Part shown: piece after piece, positions 32,753 through 41,317 of the stretch | Numbering within the stretch: position 1 is the stretch's first letter | How the letters are laid out: each line of letters begins with the position of its first letter | From: Sphaerochaetaceae bacterium | Lineage (GTDB): Bacteria > Spirochaetota > Spirochaetia > Sphaerochaetales > Sphaerochaetaceae | Assembly: GCA_024405015.1 (NCBI GenBank) | Contig: JAKSPE010000006.1 | Span: forward strand, 1-64,000 | Length of the DNA: 64,000 nt | Reading direction: 5' to 3' | Program-made: the position numbers and the translations under genes | The notes under the pieces: generated by a model | Seen by the model: only the letters and a program-made list of their open reading frames with translations | The model's database searches: none | Told to the model about the DNA's origin: nothing

Positions 32753-34144
32753 ATGGCCACAAGCACTGCACTCAAATCCAAAGACATCGACCTCCTGAAC
32801 GGTCCAATACTGGGCAAGGTATTCGCGTTCGTTCTTCCTCTGATGATGACCAACGTTCTGCAGAATCTCTACAATGCCGCAGACATGGTTGTCGTAGGTC
32901 TTTCCAATGTGGAGGGTGCAATAGGTTCCATCGGAACCACCTCTGCCCTGGTGAACATGATTCTGAACATCTTCGCAGGTTTTGCAGTCGGTTCCAGCGT
33001 CATGGTCGCAAGGGCAATCGGAGAAGGAAGCCAGAAAAAGACGACAGAAGCAGTCCATACCGCCATGATGGTTGCCGTCATCTCCGGAGTTGCCTGTATG
33101 GCAGTAGGTCTTTTCATCTGCAAACCAGTTCTGAAGGCAATGGGTGATGAAGGCCATATCCTGGATCTTGCAACTCTGTACACACGTGTCTACTTCCTGG
33201 GCGTCCCATTTCTGGCCCTTACAAATTTCCTCATCTCCATTTTCCGTGCAAAGGGTGATACCAGAACACCTCTTTTCGTGCTGACAGCTACAGGACTTCT
33301 GAATGTCGCACTCAATCTATTCTTTGTCCTTGCATGCGGCATGTCCGTAGAGGGCGTTGCTCTTGCTACGACAATCGCCAACTTCACCTCCATGCTCGTG
33401 CTGGCCTACATTCTGCACAAGGACACAGGACTATGCCACTTCGAGATCAGAAAGATGTGCATTGAAAAGTACGCACTGAAGGGAATCTTCTACAACGGTC
33501 TTCCTGCAGGCATCCAGGGAGCCCTCTTCGCCTTGTCCAACATCATCATCCAAAGCAGCATCATCAGCATCAACAATGCTGTCTGCCCAGGTGGTTCTGA
33601 CATCATCGACGGAAACGCTGCAGGACAGAGTGTGGAAAGCTTTGCCTACGTTGCCACAAACTCAGTCAGCCAGGCGGCAGTCACATTCACAAGCCAGCAC
33701 TATGGAGCACGAAAGTTCAAGCGAATCGGCAAGGTCATGAGAGACTGCTATTTTGCAACCTTTCTGATTGCCACTGTGATTTCGCTTACCATCGTCGCCC
33801 TCCGAAAACAACTGGTGGGCATCTATGTGTCAAACCCTGCAGCCATCGAGGCAGGTTGTCTGAGAATCCTGATTCTCCTTACCGTCTACTTCCCTCTTGC
33901 TTTCATGGAAGTCGGTTCCGGAATCCTCAGAGGACTCAACAAATCAATCCTTTCAACAACCATCTCCCTCATTGGTTCCTGCGTTCTTAGAATCGTCTGG
34001 ATTGCTACCGTGGTCTATGCCCTTCCAAAGCTTGAGGTCATCTATCTGTCATACCCTCTGTCATGGGCTGTCACAGCAGCGACTCACTTTACGGTGAGTG
34101 TCATCATTCGAAAAAGGCTTATGAAGGCATATCCGGAAGACTGA
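32753..34144 (+). CDS. MATE family efflux transporter
   Basis: A 463-residue membrane protein with twelve hydrophobic helices in two related halves. The first half has VFAFVLPLMMTNVLQNLYNAADMVVVG and VGSSVMVARAIGEG; the second repeats this with QGALFALSNIIIQSSI and SVSQAAVTFTSQHYGARK. MATE proteins exchange Na+ or H+ for cationic drugs or metabolites. The substrate is unknown. No SD is present. The CaCA exchanger gene follows 52 nt later with its own SD and a possible -10. Confidence 0.93.
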   Translation: MATSTALKSKDIDLLNGPILGKVFAFVLPLMMTNVLQNLYNAADMVVVGLSNVEGAIGSIGTTSALVNMILNIFAGFAVGSSVMVARAIGEGSQKKTTEAVHTAMMVAVISGVACMAVGLFICKPVLKAMGDEGHILDLATLYTRVYFLGVPFLALTNFLISIFRAKGDTRTPLFVLTATGLLNVALNLFFVLACGMSVEGVALATTIANFTSMLVLAYILHKDTGLCHFEIRKMCIEKYALKGIFYNGLPAGIQGALFALSNIIIQSSIISINNAVCPGGSDIIDGNAAGQSVESFAYVATNSVSQAAVTFTSQHYGARKFKRIGKVMRDCYFATFLIATVISLTIVALRKQLVGIYVSNPAAIEAGCLRILILLTVYFPLAFMEVGSGILRGLNKSILSTTISLIGSCVLRIVWIATVVYALPKLEVIYLSYPLSWAVTAATHFTVSVIIRKRLMKAYPED

Positions 34145-34196
34145 TGGTAGCCATACGGACAAAAACTCACTATATTTTAATCTCCTAGGAGAAACT

Positions 34197-35168
34197 ATGA
34201 TCAAAGCAGTAATTCTTTTCGCAATCGGCCTCGTCCTTCTCATCAAGGGCGGTGATTGGTTTGTTGACGGTGCAGTCGGAATCGCACACAAGTACCACAT
34301 TCCAGAGATTCTCATCGGTGCTACTGTCGTATCCATCGGAACCACAATTCCAGAGGTTATGGTATCGTCCATCGCAGCAGGTCTTGGCCAGAGCCAGACA
34401 GCATACGGAAACGCAATCGGATCCTGTATCTGTAACACAGCCCTGATTGCCGCCATCACCATGTGCGCAAAGTCCTATGCTGAGGTCAACACAAAGACTT
34501 TCCGAATCCCTATCCTGTTCTTCTTCCTTGCAGCTGCCATCTACGCAGGTGTCGCCTACACAACAGGAACTTTCTCCAGAATCGTCGGAATCATCCTGCT
34601 TCTGATCTTTGCCATCTACATGACAATCACAATCCGACAGGCTTTCAGCGGAAAGCTTGAGATGGATGAAGAGGAAGAGGAGGAAGGTGAAGAGAAGCCA
34701 ATGTGGAAGAACATCGTTCTTCTCATCCTGGGCGCCGCAGTCATTGCAGTTGGTGCAGACCTTCTTGTTGACAATGGACAGGTCATCGCCTACGGCCTTG
34801 GTGTTCCAGAGTCTGTCATCGCCCTCACCTTCATTGCTCTTGGAACTTCCCTTCCAGAACTTGTCACAGCAATCACCTCACTGGTCAAAGGACACAGTTC
34901 ACTGTCTCTTGGAAACATCGTCGGTGCAAACCTGTTCAACCTTGTTCTGGTAAGCGGCATGGCAGTGACAATCCATCCATTCAGCATTCCTGCAGACAAG
35001 GTGATCGGTGGTATGAACGCATCTCTGGTACTGGATATTCCGGTGATGCTGTTTGTCATGGCATTCATGACAGTCCCAGCTCTTCTCACAAAGAAGATCC
35101 GAAGGTATCAGGGAATCATCCTGCTTGCCATCTACTTCTGCTATATCGCATTCCAGTTCTTCTTCTGA
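34197..35168 (+). CDS. Na+/Ca2+ exchanger family protein (CaCA, YrbG-like)
   Basis: A 323-residue antiporter with ten helices in two inverted halves. The two alpha repeats are GATVVSIGTTIPEVMVSSIA (about 42) and TFIALGTSLPELVTAITS (about 210), each with its ion-binding Glu, followed by GNAIGS and GNIVGANLFNL. An acidic loop of Glu residues (about 155-168) separates the halves. It exports Ca2+ or exchanges another cation for Na+ or H+. An SD (AGGAGA) is present and a strong terminator follows. Confidence 0.93.
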   Translation: MIKAVILFAIGLVLLIKGGDWFVDGAVGIAHKYHIPEILIGATVVSIGTTIPEVMVSSIAAGLGQSQTAYGNAIGSCICNTALIAAITMCAKSYAEVNTKTFRIPILFFFLAAAIYAGVAYTTGTFSRIVGIILLLIFAIYMTITIRQAFSGKLEMDEEEEEEGEEKPMWKNIVLLILGAAVIAVGADLLVDNGQVIAYGLGVPESVIALTFIALGTSLPELVTAITSLVKGHSSLSLGNIVGANLFNLVLVSGMAVTIHPFSIPADKVIGGMNASLVLDIPVMLFVMAFMTVPALLTKKIRRYQGIILLAIYFCYIAFQFFF

Positions 35169-35193
35169 TAAAGACAGAGATAAAGACAACGAA

Positions 35194-35219
35194 AGCGGGC
35201 GTTTGTGCCCGCTTTTTTT
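35194..35219 (+). terminator. Intrinsic terminator
   Basis: The stem AGCGGGC (35194-35200) with GCCCGCT (35207-35213) is followed by a run of T. It ends the exchanger transcript. Confidence 0.9.
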
Positions 35220-35337
35220 GTCGATGTAGGGTATAGATAAACGTGTTTTCTGTTTTTCCGCGAAATTGTTAAAAATAAACGGAGATTTCATTTATTGAAA
35301 AAATAGTTTATTTCACGGGCCAGATCCAAAGGTGAAA

Positions 35338-35781
35338 TCACTCCTTTGCTGTCAGTTCACTATCCTCAACCTTTGCGACAACCTTTGTGATCACAGGCAT
35401 GAGACGGCGCTTGTTGCGAACCGACACGATGGCAGCAATACCAAAAGCCAATGCCATGCATCCAAGGCCACCAAGGGCATGGATCACCTCGTTCTGAAAT
35501 GGCCAGATGGCTTTGCAAAGAAGATATCCGACAGGAAACAGAGCCAAAGGCAATGCGAACACCAGGACTGTGCTCATGATGGTCTTGGCTGGAGGCATGT
35601 AAAGCTCAACATAATCCCCCACACCGATGGATACCTTTTCAGGATTCAGAACCAGATAGTCGTTGTCATCCTTCGTGTTGCAAAAGAGGGAGGCCTTGCA
35701 GCCAGAGCATGCCGATGTCAGACATCCGACTTTCACGGTTCCATCTGCGTTCATGCATTTGACTTGGGAGACGGTATACAT
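35338..35781 (-). CDS. RseC/MucC family protein (SoxR-reducing type)
   Basis: A 147-residue membrane protein. The N-terminal Cys motif (GCLTSACSGCKASLFC) could hold a metal or Fe-S centre, and two hydrophobic helices follow (about 68-90 and 102-122). This matches RseC, which sits with the Rnf/Rsx electron-transfer complex or sigma-E modulators elsewhere. No rnf genes are in the window. The start overlaps the stop of the YmdB-like gene by one base, so the two are coupled. Confidence 0.85.
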   Translation of the reverse strand: MYTVSQVKCMNADGTVKVGCLTSACSGCKASLFCNTKDDNDYLVLNPEKVSIGVGDYVELYMPPAKTIMSTVLVFALPLALFPVGYLLCKAIWPFQNEVIHALGGLGCMALAFGIAAIVSVRNKRRLMPVITKVVAKVEDSELTAKE

Positions 35782-36596
35782 CAGGCATTCTCCTTGGCAG
35801 GAGGCATCTGTACATCCACATCAAGCTTGATGGTCTGGATTTCCGTGGTCTTTCCGGTCACTTCATCAATGGTGCAAAGAAGTCCCTGCATTTGAGGCTT
35901 CTCCCAGCTTTCGTGCGAGCGGGTCTGGACCTGTGTTCGGAACTTTCGGATCTCATGGTCCGGCTCGAAACCACCAACACTGACACTGGCTCCGCATCTG
36001 CCGAGGTCGGTGATGTAGGCAGTTCCACCATCAAGAATCTGAGCATCTGCCGTAAGAGCCTTGCAATGGGTTCCGACGACGGCACTCACCTTCCCTTTCA
36101 GAAGATGTCCCATGGTCAGCTTCTCAGCAGTTGCAGAAGCGTGGAACACATAAAGGACAATCGGAGTCTCAGCCTTTGCCTTCTCGCAGATGACCTCTGC
36201 AGAAAGGAACGGATTGTTCAGATGTGGGTTTGTGAAGTTGCACATGCCAAGAGTATTGATGATGCAGACCTTATGCTCTCCGACATTCAGGTATCTGAGA
36301 CCTCGACCTGGAACGGTCTCCGGATAGTTGGCAGGTCTGAGGATGTTACCGCGCTTGGCGATTCCCTCGACCATATCAATCTTGAAGAAGGATTTTTCTC
36401 CCATGGTCAGGACATCAATGCCCATGTGCTGCAAAGCGATCGCATTCTGAAAACCAAGTCCGAATCCGCCTGTAGCACCCTCGCCGTTTGCGATGACCAG
36501 ATCAATGTCGTTGTCACGTCGATAGCTTTTGAGGGCATTCTTGATGACCCCAATACCACAGCGACCTACAATCTCACCTAAGAAAAGTACCTTCAT
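35781..36596 (-). CDS. YmdB/TIGR00282-family protein with altered metal-binding site
   Basis: A 271-residue protein clearly related to YmdB phosphodiesterase through the whole fold (MKVLFLGEIVGRCG, NILRPANYPETVPGRG, FHASATAEKL, GTAYITDLGRCG). Several metal ligands of the family are replaced: GD of the first motif is GE, NGEN is NGEG, GNH is GEK and GTHTH is GTHCK. The fold is kept but the dimetal site is probably lost or changed, which suggests a pseudo-enzyme or a binding role. ATG 36596 is the natural start. It is divergent from lptC and overlaps rseC by one base. Confidence 0.88.
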   Translation of the reverse strand: MKVLFLGEIVGRCGIGVIKNALKSYRRDNDIDLVIANGEGATGGFGLGFQNAIALQHMGIDVLTMGEKSFFKIDMVEGIAKRGNILRPANYPETVPGRGLRYLNVGEHKVCIINTLGMCNFTNPHLNNPFLSAEVICEKAKAETPIVLYVFHASATAEKLTMGHLLKGKVSAVVGTHCKALTADAQILDGGTAYITDLGRCGASVSVGGFEPDHEIRKFRTQVQTRSHESWEKPQMQGLLCTIDEVTGKTTEIQTIKLDVDVQMPPAKENA

Positions 36597-36625
36597 ACCT
36601 GCAAATTTATCTATCTTTCTACTAC

Positions 36626-36654
36626 TTTGCAATAGCAATCATTCATTGTATATT
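36626..36654 (+). promoter_or_regulatory. lptC promoter, leaderless type
   Basis: TTGCAA (36627-36632), a 16-nt spacer and TATATT (36649-36654) are followed by 6 nt and ATG 36661. Confidence 0.6.
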
Positions 36655-36660
36655 TAACGC

Positions 36661-37182
36661 ATGAAAGCCAAACGCATGGCATACTTATTGCTAGTAGCTC
36701 TGATTCTGTCCGTCTCATGCAGCAGAAACGCAAGTTCAACGATACCAATCGGAGAACAGGAACTGCCTGACATGGTCATGGCAGATGCCCTTTATGTGCT
36801 GGGTCAGCCAGAGGAGAAACCTCTGTCTCTTAAAGCACAGAAGATCACCATCTGGTCATCGCAGCGGGGCACTATGCTTGAGAATGTAAGCTTTGAGCGG
36901 TCCGATGAGTTCAGCGGAAGCTGCACCAATGCCGTGATCCGAAGCGATTCCCGTCATGCGGTCCTTTCAGGCGATGTCCTCATTCACCAGAATGCCGATG
37001 ACATCACCATAATGACCCAGAGCATTGTCTGGGACCAGGACACCGAATCCTTCACTTGTGACGGAGAGGTAACCATGCAGTATGGCCAGGGAACCACGCT
37101 TAAGGCTTTGGGTTTCTATGCCAAGTTTGATGAAGGACTTTATGAGTTCGCCCAGATTCTGGAAGGAAGGATGTCAGAATGA
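36661..37182 (+). CDS. lptC: LPS export periplasmic protein LptC-like lipoprotein
   Basis: A 173-residue predicted lipoprotein: a hydrophobic N-terminus with lipobox SVSC (Cys20), then a beta-rich body of repeated strands (LSLKAQKITIW, VSFERSDEFSGSCTNAVI, SRHAVLSGDVLI, QSIVWDQDTESFTCDGEVTM) of the LptC/OstA type. E. coli LptC keeps a membrane helix instead of a lipid anchor. Identity rests on this fold together with the overlapping lptA and lptB genes downstream. It carries lipopolysaccharide or a similar glycolipid from the inner membrane toward LptA. Confidence 0.8.
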   Translation: MKAKRMAYLLLVALILSVSCSRNASSTIPIGEQELPDMVMADALYVLGQPEEKPLSLKAQKITIWSSQRGTMLENVSFERSDEFSGSCTNAVIRSDSRHAVLSGDVLIHQNADDITIMTQSIVWDQDTESFTCDGEVTMQYGQGTTLKALGFYAKFDEGLYEFAQILEGRMSE

Positions 37183-37811
37183 GAAGACTAATATCACTTA
37201 TGGCCGTTTTGATGGTTTCCCTTCTCTTTGCCCTACAGGCTGTGGCTGCTGACATCAGCTTCTCAGGCGGATACACAAAGGTCAACCTCCAGGAAGGCAA
37301 CAAAACTGTCACACTCTCAGGCGGAGCCAAGGTAAGCACCCCGGACATCGAGGTCCTTTCGGACGCAATTGAACTTTATGGCGACAACTACCGCTATGTT
37401 GACTGCACAGGCAATGTCAGGGCCTCACAGCCAAATGGAGGTATCAGCTTCTCCAGCCCAAGCCTCTTTTATGACAGGCAGTCGGGTCTTGTCTCCTCAG
37501 ACAGCTGGATTGAGATCCAGGATACCGACAACCAGGCAGCCCTCAGTGCCGCATGGTTTGAATATGACATGGACAAAGGCATCATCCAACTCAAGATGAT
37601 GGCAAAGATCGTCAAGGTCACCGAGGAAGGCCTTATGGTCTGTCGTGCAGATGTCATTGAATTTGACAGCAAAAGCAGAAAGATGACCATGAAGGGAAAC
37701 TCCAACGTAAACTGGAACGGCGACAGCTACAGTGCTGCGATGATTGTCGTGGATCTTGATACCAACGCAATCTCCATGTACGGAAGCATATCAGGAGAAG
37801 TCAATGGCTAA
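37179..37811 (+). CDS. lptA: LPS transport protein LptA/OstA-like
   Basis: A 210-residue secreted protein with a signal peptide ending near AVAA (residue 24). The mature part is a stack of short beta strands with OstA-type repeats: KTVTLSGGAKVSTPDIEVLSDAIELYG, YVDCTGNVRA, MVCRADVIEFDSKSRKMTMKGNSNV. It should form the periplasmic bridge between LptC and the outer-membrane LptD, which is not in this window. The start overlaps lptC by 4 nt with AAGGAAGG as SD, and the end overlaps lptB by 8 nt. Confidence 0.85.
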   Translation: MRRLISLMAVLMVSLLFALQAVAADISFSGGYTKVNLQEGNKTVTLSGGAKVSTPDIEVLSDAIELYGDNYRYVDCTGNVRASQPNGGISFSSPSLFYDRQSGLVSSDSWIEIQDTDNQAALSAAWFEYDMDKGIIQLKMMAKIVKVTEEGLMVCRADVIEFDSKSRKMTMKGNSNVNWNGDSYSAAMIVVDLDTNAISMYGSISGEVNG

Positions 37812-38535
37812 TACCCTTCAGATTGACCATCTTCGAAAGGTCTACGGAAAGCGCGAAGTCGTAAAGGACATCTCCTTCAAGATGCACGGCGGTGAGATCA
37901 TCGGTCTCTTAGGCCCAAACGGTGCCGGAAAGACCACAACCTTCTACATGATCGTCGGATTCATAGAGAACAATGGTGGAACGATTTCCGTCAACGGCAT
38001 GGACATTACTGGCATGCCGATGTACAAGCGCTCTCGCATGGGAATCTCCTACCTGCCGCAGGAGCCTTCCATTTTCCGAAAACTCAGTGTTGAGGACAAC
38101 ATCAGACTCGTCGTCGAGACACGAAACGACATCAATGCCGCACGCAAAGAGCAGATCACAAAGGGTCTTCTGAAATCATTCGGCCTTACAGAGCTTGCCA
38201 AGCAGAAGGGTTACACCCTCTCTGGTGGTGAGCGAAGAAGAACGGAGATTGCCCGCTGCATCGCAACAAGTCCGAAGTTTCTGCTTCTCGACGAGCCGTT
38301 TGCCGGAATCGACCCAAAGGCCGTCTATGAGATCAAGCAGATTGTCAGATCCCTTGCACGACTTGGAATCGGCGTTCTTCTGACCGACCACAATGTCCGC
38401 GACGCCCTGTCCATAACCACATGCTCACACATCATCAGTGAGGGCAAGATTCTCGTCTCTGGCGGTAAGGAAGAGCTTCTTGCCAATGAGATTGCACGGG
38501 ACATCTATTTCGGAGAGTCATTCGAGGATCAGTGA
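37804..38535 (+). CDS. lptB: LPS export ABC transporter ATPase LptB
   Basis: A 243-residue ATPase of the LptB/LivG class. Walker A is GPNGAGKTT (about 38), the Q-loop YLPQEPSIFRKLSVEDNIRL is typical of LptB, the signature is LSGGERRRTEIARC (about 140), Walker B is FLLLDEPFAGIDP and the switch is LLTDHNVRDAL. It powers LptFG-driven extraction of LPS; lptFG are not in the window. ATG 37804 lies inside the end of lptA, and the gene ends in TGATG overlap with rpoN. Confidence 0.95.
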   Translation: MANTLQIDHLRKVYGKREVVKDISFKMHGGEIIGLLGPNGAGKTTTFYMIVGFIENNGGTISVNGMDITGMPMYKRSRMGISYLPQEPSIFRKLSVEDNIRLVVETRNDINAARKEQITKGLLKSFGLTELAKQKGYTLSGGERRRTEIARCIATSPKFLLLDEPFAGIDPKAVYEIKQIVRSLARLGIGVLLTDHNVRDALSITTCSHIISEGKILVSGGKEELLANEIARDIYFGESFEDQ

Positions 38536-39929
38536 TGGATTTCGCAATTGGTCTCTCGCAGACGCTCAAACAGGAACAGACACTATCACCTCAGATGCTG
38601 CAGTCTCTTGCACTGCTGCCAATGCCGCTTTTGGAGCTGCAGGCACACATTCAGCAGGAGATTGAGAGCAACCCTGCCCTTGAGATTCCCGATTCTCAGT
38701 TTGACCTGTCGCTAGACAGTCCTGCCGAAAGATCTTTGGATGACCGCATGGACGATGCCGAAGGCTCTGACTATGAGGATATGGCCTATCAGGCAGGCTC
38801 TGCAGACCCAGAGGCATCCGATCGCAAGCAGATGATGATTGAAAACTCCTGTGCCAACGGAGAAACCCTAGCCCAGCATCTTCTCGTCCAGTTGGGAGAG
38901 ACCCCTACCACTGAAGTTGTCAATGAGATTGCCCAGATGATCATCAGCAGCCTGGATGCCAACGGATTCTTCCAGATGCCTTTGGAGCAGCTGTTTCAGG
39001 AGAAGAACTTCAGCAAAGCGGATATCGATAGTGCCGTGGCACTGCTTCAGAGTTTTGACCCAGCCGGTGTCTGCGTTGCGGATTTCAGAGCGTCTCTGAT
39101 TTTGCAGGCAAAGCTTTCCGGCATGGCACAGTCAGACCTTGAAATCTTCTCCCAAATGGTCAACACACACCTGGAAAAACTAAAAGCCGGAAAGTTCAAG
39201 GAAGTTGCAACCTCCCTGAAAATCCCGGAAGAGGATCTTCAGACCTTCTTCTCCATCCTCAAAGGCTTTACCCCTTATCCAGGTCAGAGTTTCTCTTCCG
39301 ACAGCCTTGCAGGTGTGGAACCGGATTTCTCTGTTCATCAGAAAAACGGCGAGCTTGTTCTGGACATCAACCGCTCCATGCTTCCAGAGCTTTCCATATC
39401 GGCCGACTTCGAAGCCCTGGCCGATGACCTCTCAGGCGACCAGGCCAAGGAGGCCGGTTCCTACATACGCGAAAGCATAAGAAACGCAAGAACCCTGATT
39501 AACCAGGTGAATCTTCGCTTCAAGACCCTCTACAGCGCCGCTTTGGCCATTATGGAATTCCAGAGCGAGTTCTTCTTCAAGGGACCGCGCTACCTCAAGA
39601 CCATGACGCTGAAGGACATCGCCGAGAAAATCGGTGTGCATGAGACCACCATGAGCCGCCTCGCCCAAAGCAAATGGGTCGAGACCGATTGGGGACTTCT
39701 GCAGCTCAAGTATCTGTTCTCACAGGGTGTTGCAAGCACATCAGACGAAGGGGCAAGCGTTTCACGAAACGCCGTCAAGGACATGATTGCCGAAATCATC
39801 CGAGAAAAGGGTGCCCTCTCCGACCAGAAGATTTCCGACCTTCTTCTAGAGAAGGGAATCAAATGTGCACGAAGAACCGTCGGAAAGTATCGTGCCGAGC
39901 TGAACATTGATTCTTCCTACTCCAGATGA
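38535..39929 (+). CDS. rpoN: RNA polymerase sigma-54 factor
   Basis: A 464-residue sigma-54. Region I is the Gln/Leu-rich activator-binding segment (LSQTLKQEQTLSPQMLQSL), region II is acidic (about 55-100), the core-binding domain spans about 115-300, the HTH lies in MTLKDIAEKIGVHETTMSRLA (about 360), and the RpoN box ARRTVGKYR is near the C-terminus (about 445). ATG 38535 overlaps the lptB stop. The lptA-lptB-rpoN order matches E. coli. No sigma-54 activator or clear -24/-12 promoter was found in this window. Confidence 0.96.
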   Translation: MDFAIGLSQTLKQEQTLSPQMLQSLALLPMPLLELQAHIQQEIESNPALEIPDSQFDLSLDSPAERSLDDRMDDAEGSDYEDMAYQAGSADPEASDRKQMMIENSCANGETLAQHLLVQLGETPTTEVVNEIAQMIISSLDANGFFQMPLEQLFQEKNFSKADIDSAVALLQSFDPAGVCVADFRASLILQAKLSGMAQSDLEIFSQMVNTHLEKLKAGKFKEVATSLKIPEEDLQTFFSILKGFTPYPGQSFSSDSLAGVEPDFSVHQKNGELVLDINRSMLPELSISADFEALADDLSGDQAKEAGSYIRESIRNARTLINQVNLRFKTLYSAALAIMEFQSEFFFKGPRYLKTMTLKDIAEKIGVHETTMSRLAQSKWVETDWGLLQLKYLFSQGVASTSDEGASVSRNAVKDMIAEIIREKGALSDQKISDLLLEKGIKCARRTVGKYRAELNIDSSYSR

Positions 39930-40005
39930 TTGCTGAAACCTAATCGGCAGTCATTTGTTATGATTTTGTAAACCAATCTTCCACATCCGGTTTTGGAGAT
40001 AGAAC

Positions 40006-40533
40006 ATGAGAAAAGCACTACTTTTAGTCCTACTTTCAGCAGTCATGCTGATGGCTTTTGCACAGGCTCCGACCTTTATGGTCTCATCTTCGGCCTTTGC
40101 AGGTCTGAATATCGTTGAGTTTGATGCAGGCGCGCAATTGGAAGTCGGAGTCAGAATCTCCGACAGCTTTGTTCTGACAACTGGTGTGAATGCAAGAATC
40201 ACAAAAAGCATTTTCACAGATCCGGATGCCGCACCATCCCCTTCCATTGGCCCTGTTGTCGGAATCCGACTCGGCAAATTTGAGTTTGGTGGAGGAATAT
40301 TGAGCAACTGGACCATCAGCAGTGCAGAGCCTGCCTACCAGAACTGGATTCCTTTCATACACACGGGACTTATGTTTCCCATCATCACAGGCAGCGGCAG
40401 ACTCAAATTGTGTCCAAGCTTAAACTGGTACATGAACAGTGCGGGAGAGAACCTTGAGGCCAAGACATTTGAAGGTATCTGGAACATCATCGTCCCGAAG
40501 GTGGACATTGGACTTACCTACGATTTCAGATAA
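40006..40533 (+). CDS. Small secreted outer-membrane barrel-like protein
   Basis: A 175-residue protein with a signal peptide cut near AFA/AQA (residues 18-20). The mature part has alternating amphipathic strands (FDAGAQLEVGVRIS, FVLTTGVNARIT, GPVVGIRLGKFEFGGGILSNW, HTGLMFPII, KVDIGLTYDFR), like an eight-strand barrel. It has one Cys and no lipobox. An SD (TTTGGAGA) precedes ATG. It lies between rpoN and a terminator shared with the convergent hpf gene. No specific family recognised. Confidence 0.7.
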   Translation: MRKALLLVLLSAVMLMAFAQAPTFMVSSSAFAGLNIVEFDAGAQLEVGVRISDSFVLTTGVNARITKSIFTDPDAAPSPSIGPVVGIRLGKFEFGGGILSNWTISSAEPAYQNWIPFIHTGLMFPIITGSGRLKLCPSLNWYMNSAGENLEAKTFEGIWNIIVPKVDIGLTYDFR

Positions 40534-40540
40534 ATGGACA

Positions 40541-40580
40541 AAAAAAGAAGGTCATCGCTTTGCGGTGGCCTTCAACTTTT
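40541..40580. terminator. Terminator between convergent genes
   Basis: A 12-bp stem with G-U pairs (40547-40558 with 40562-40573) and a three-base loop. Seven T follow on the minus strand, so it mainly serves the hpf gene. Confidence 0.75.
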
Positions 40581-40598
40581 GTTCCCCTCGAGGACCTT

Positions 40599-40895
40599 TC
40601 AGCCCTCAATTACTTTCCCTTTTTCCTTTCTTGCCGCAGCCTCGATCTTATCGGCTATCAGCTCAATGCCCTCATAGAGTTCGTAGCAGTCGTAGCTCAC
40701 GACTTTGACGGTTCCCCATGAGAAATGCAGTTTTGCATCTATATGAAACCCCTGACCAAGGGTCTCTCGCTTCATGGTAATATCCAGATCATGAAGATAG
40801 TCTGCTGCAAAATCCAGTTTTGCAAGTTTCTTGTCCAGGAACTCTCTTGTCTCTTCACTGACCTGATAATGGACACCTCTTACATTAAGATTCAT
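40599..40895 (-). CDS. hpf: Ribosome hibernation-promoting factor, short type
   Basis: A 98-residue protein of the HPF/YfiA family: MNLNVRGVHYQVSEETREFLDKKLAKL, then ITMKRETLGQGFHIDAKLHFSWG, and a final helix DCYELYEGIELIADKIEAAARKEKGK. It has only the N-terminal ribosome-binding domain, like E. coli HPF. ATG 40895 is chosen because AGGAGG lies upstream. In E. coli hpf follows rpoN on the same strand; here it is nearby but inverted. Confidence 0.88.
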   Translation of the reverse strand: MNLNVRGVHYQVSEETREFLDKKLAKLDFAADYLHDLDITMKRETLGQGFHIDAKLHFSWGTVKVVSYDCYELYEGIELIADKIEAAARKEKGKVIEG

Positions 40896-40998
40896 ATAGG
40901 ACCTCCTTGAATCCAAGGTTTTCTATACTTAAATCATAAGTTGGGAAATTCCAAAAGTCAAAAAGAATTTGTCTTTGATGCAAAGACCAAAAAAGGAC

Positions 40999-41300
40999 GC
41001 TGTAACACAATGCGGTTTTTGACTACGTGTTGCAGCCTCTTTTGCTGTGAAGGCTTTTTTGAACTGTGTTGTTGAGCTTTTCACTTGGGACAAGGCAGGA
41101 GTTTTTCTCTAATTTTTTCAAAAACTTAGCGTAAGGCAGAAGTTTTTCTCAATTTTTTCTTAAAACTCAGCACCCAGATAAAATGGGAGCCTGACAAGCC
41201 CCATCCAATGCCATTGTGTTTCTTCTTTGCTGTTATGCTTGAAAAAAAGGCTGCAACACCCTGGCCTCTGATGCAGACCTGTGTTGCAGCCTCTTTTGTT
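40999..41300. repeat. Repeat-rich 420-bp gap with duplicated hairpins
   Basis: The gene-free interval 40896-41317 has no credible open frame. A hairpin near 41000-41035 (GCTGTAACAC pairing with GTGTTGCAGC) and a second at 41249-41293 end in the same run GTGTTGCAGCCTCTTTTG. Between them a 41-bp unit starting AAGGCAGGAGTTTTTCTC (41092) is repeated at 41133 with few changes. The hairpins look like two related terminators. Confidence 0.65.
41243..41300. terminator. Strong bidirectional terminator
   Basis: A perfect 12-bp stem (41249-41260 with 41282-41293, AGGCTGCAACAC/GTGTTGCAGCCT) has seven A before it and CTTTTG after it. It ends the M18 aminopeptidase transcript on the minus strand. Confidence 0.85.
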
Positions 41301-41317
41301 CAAGTTGTTTGAATCTC

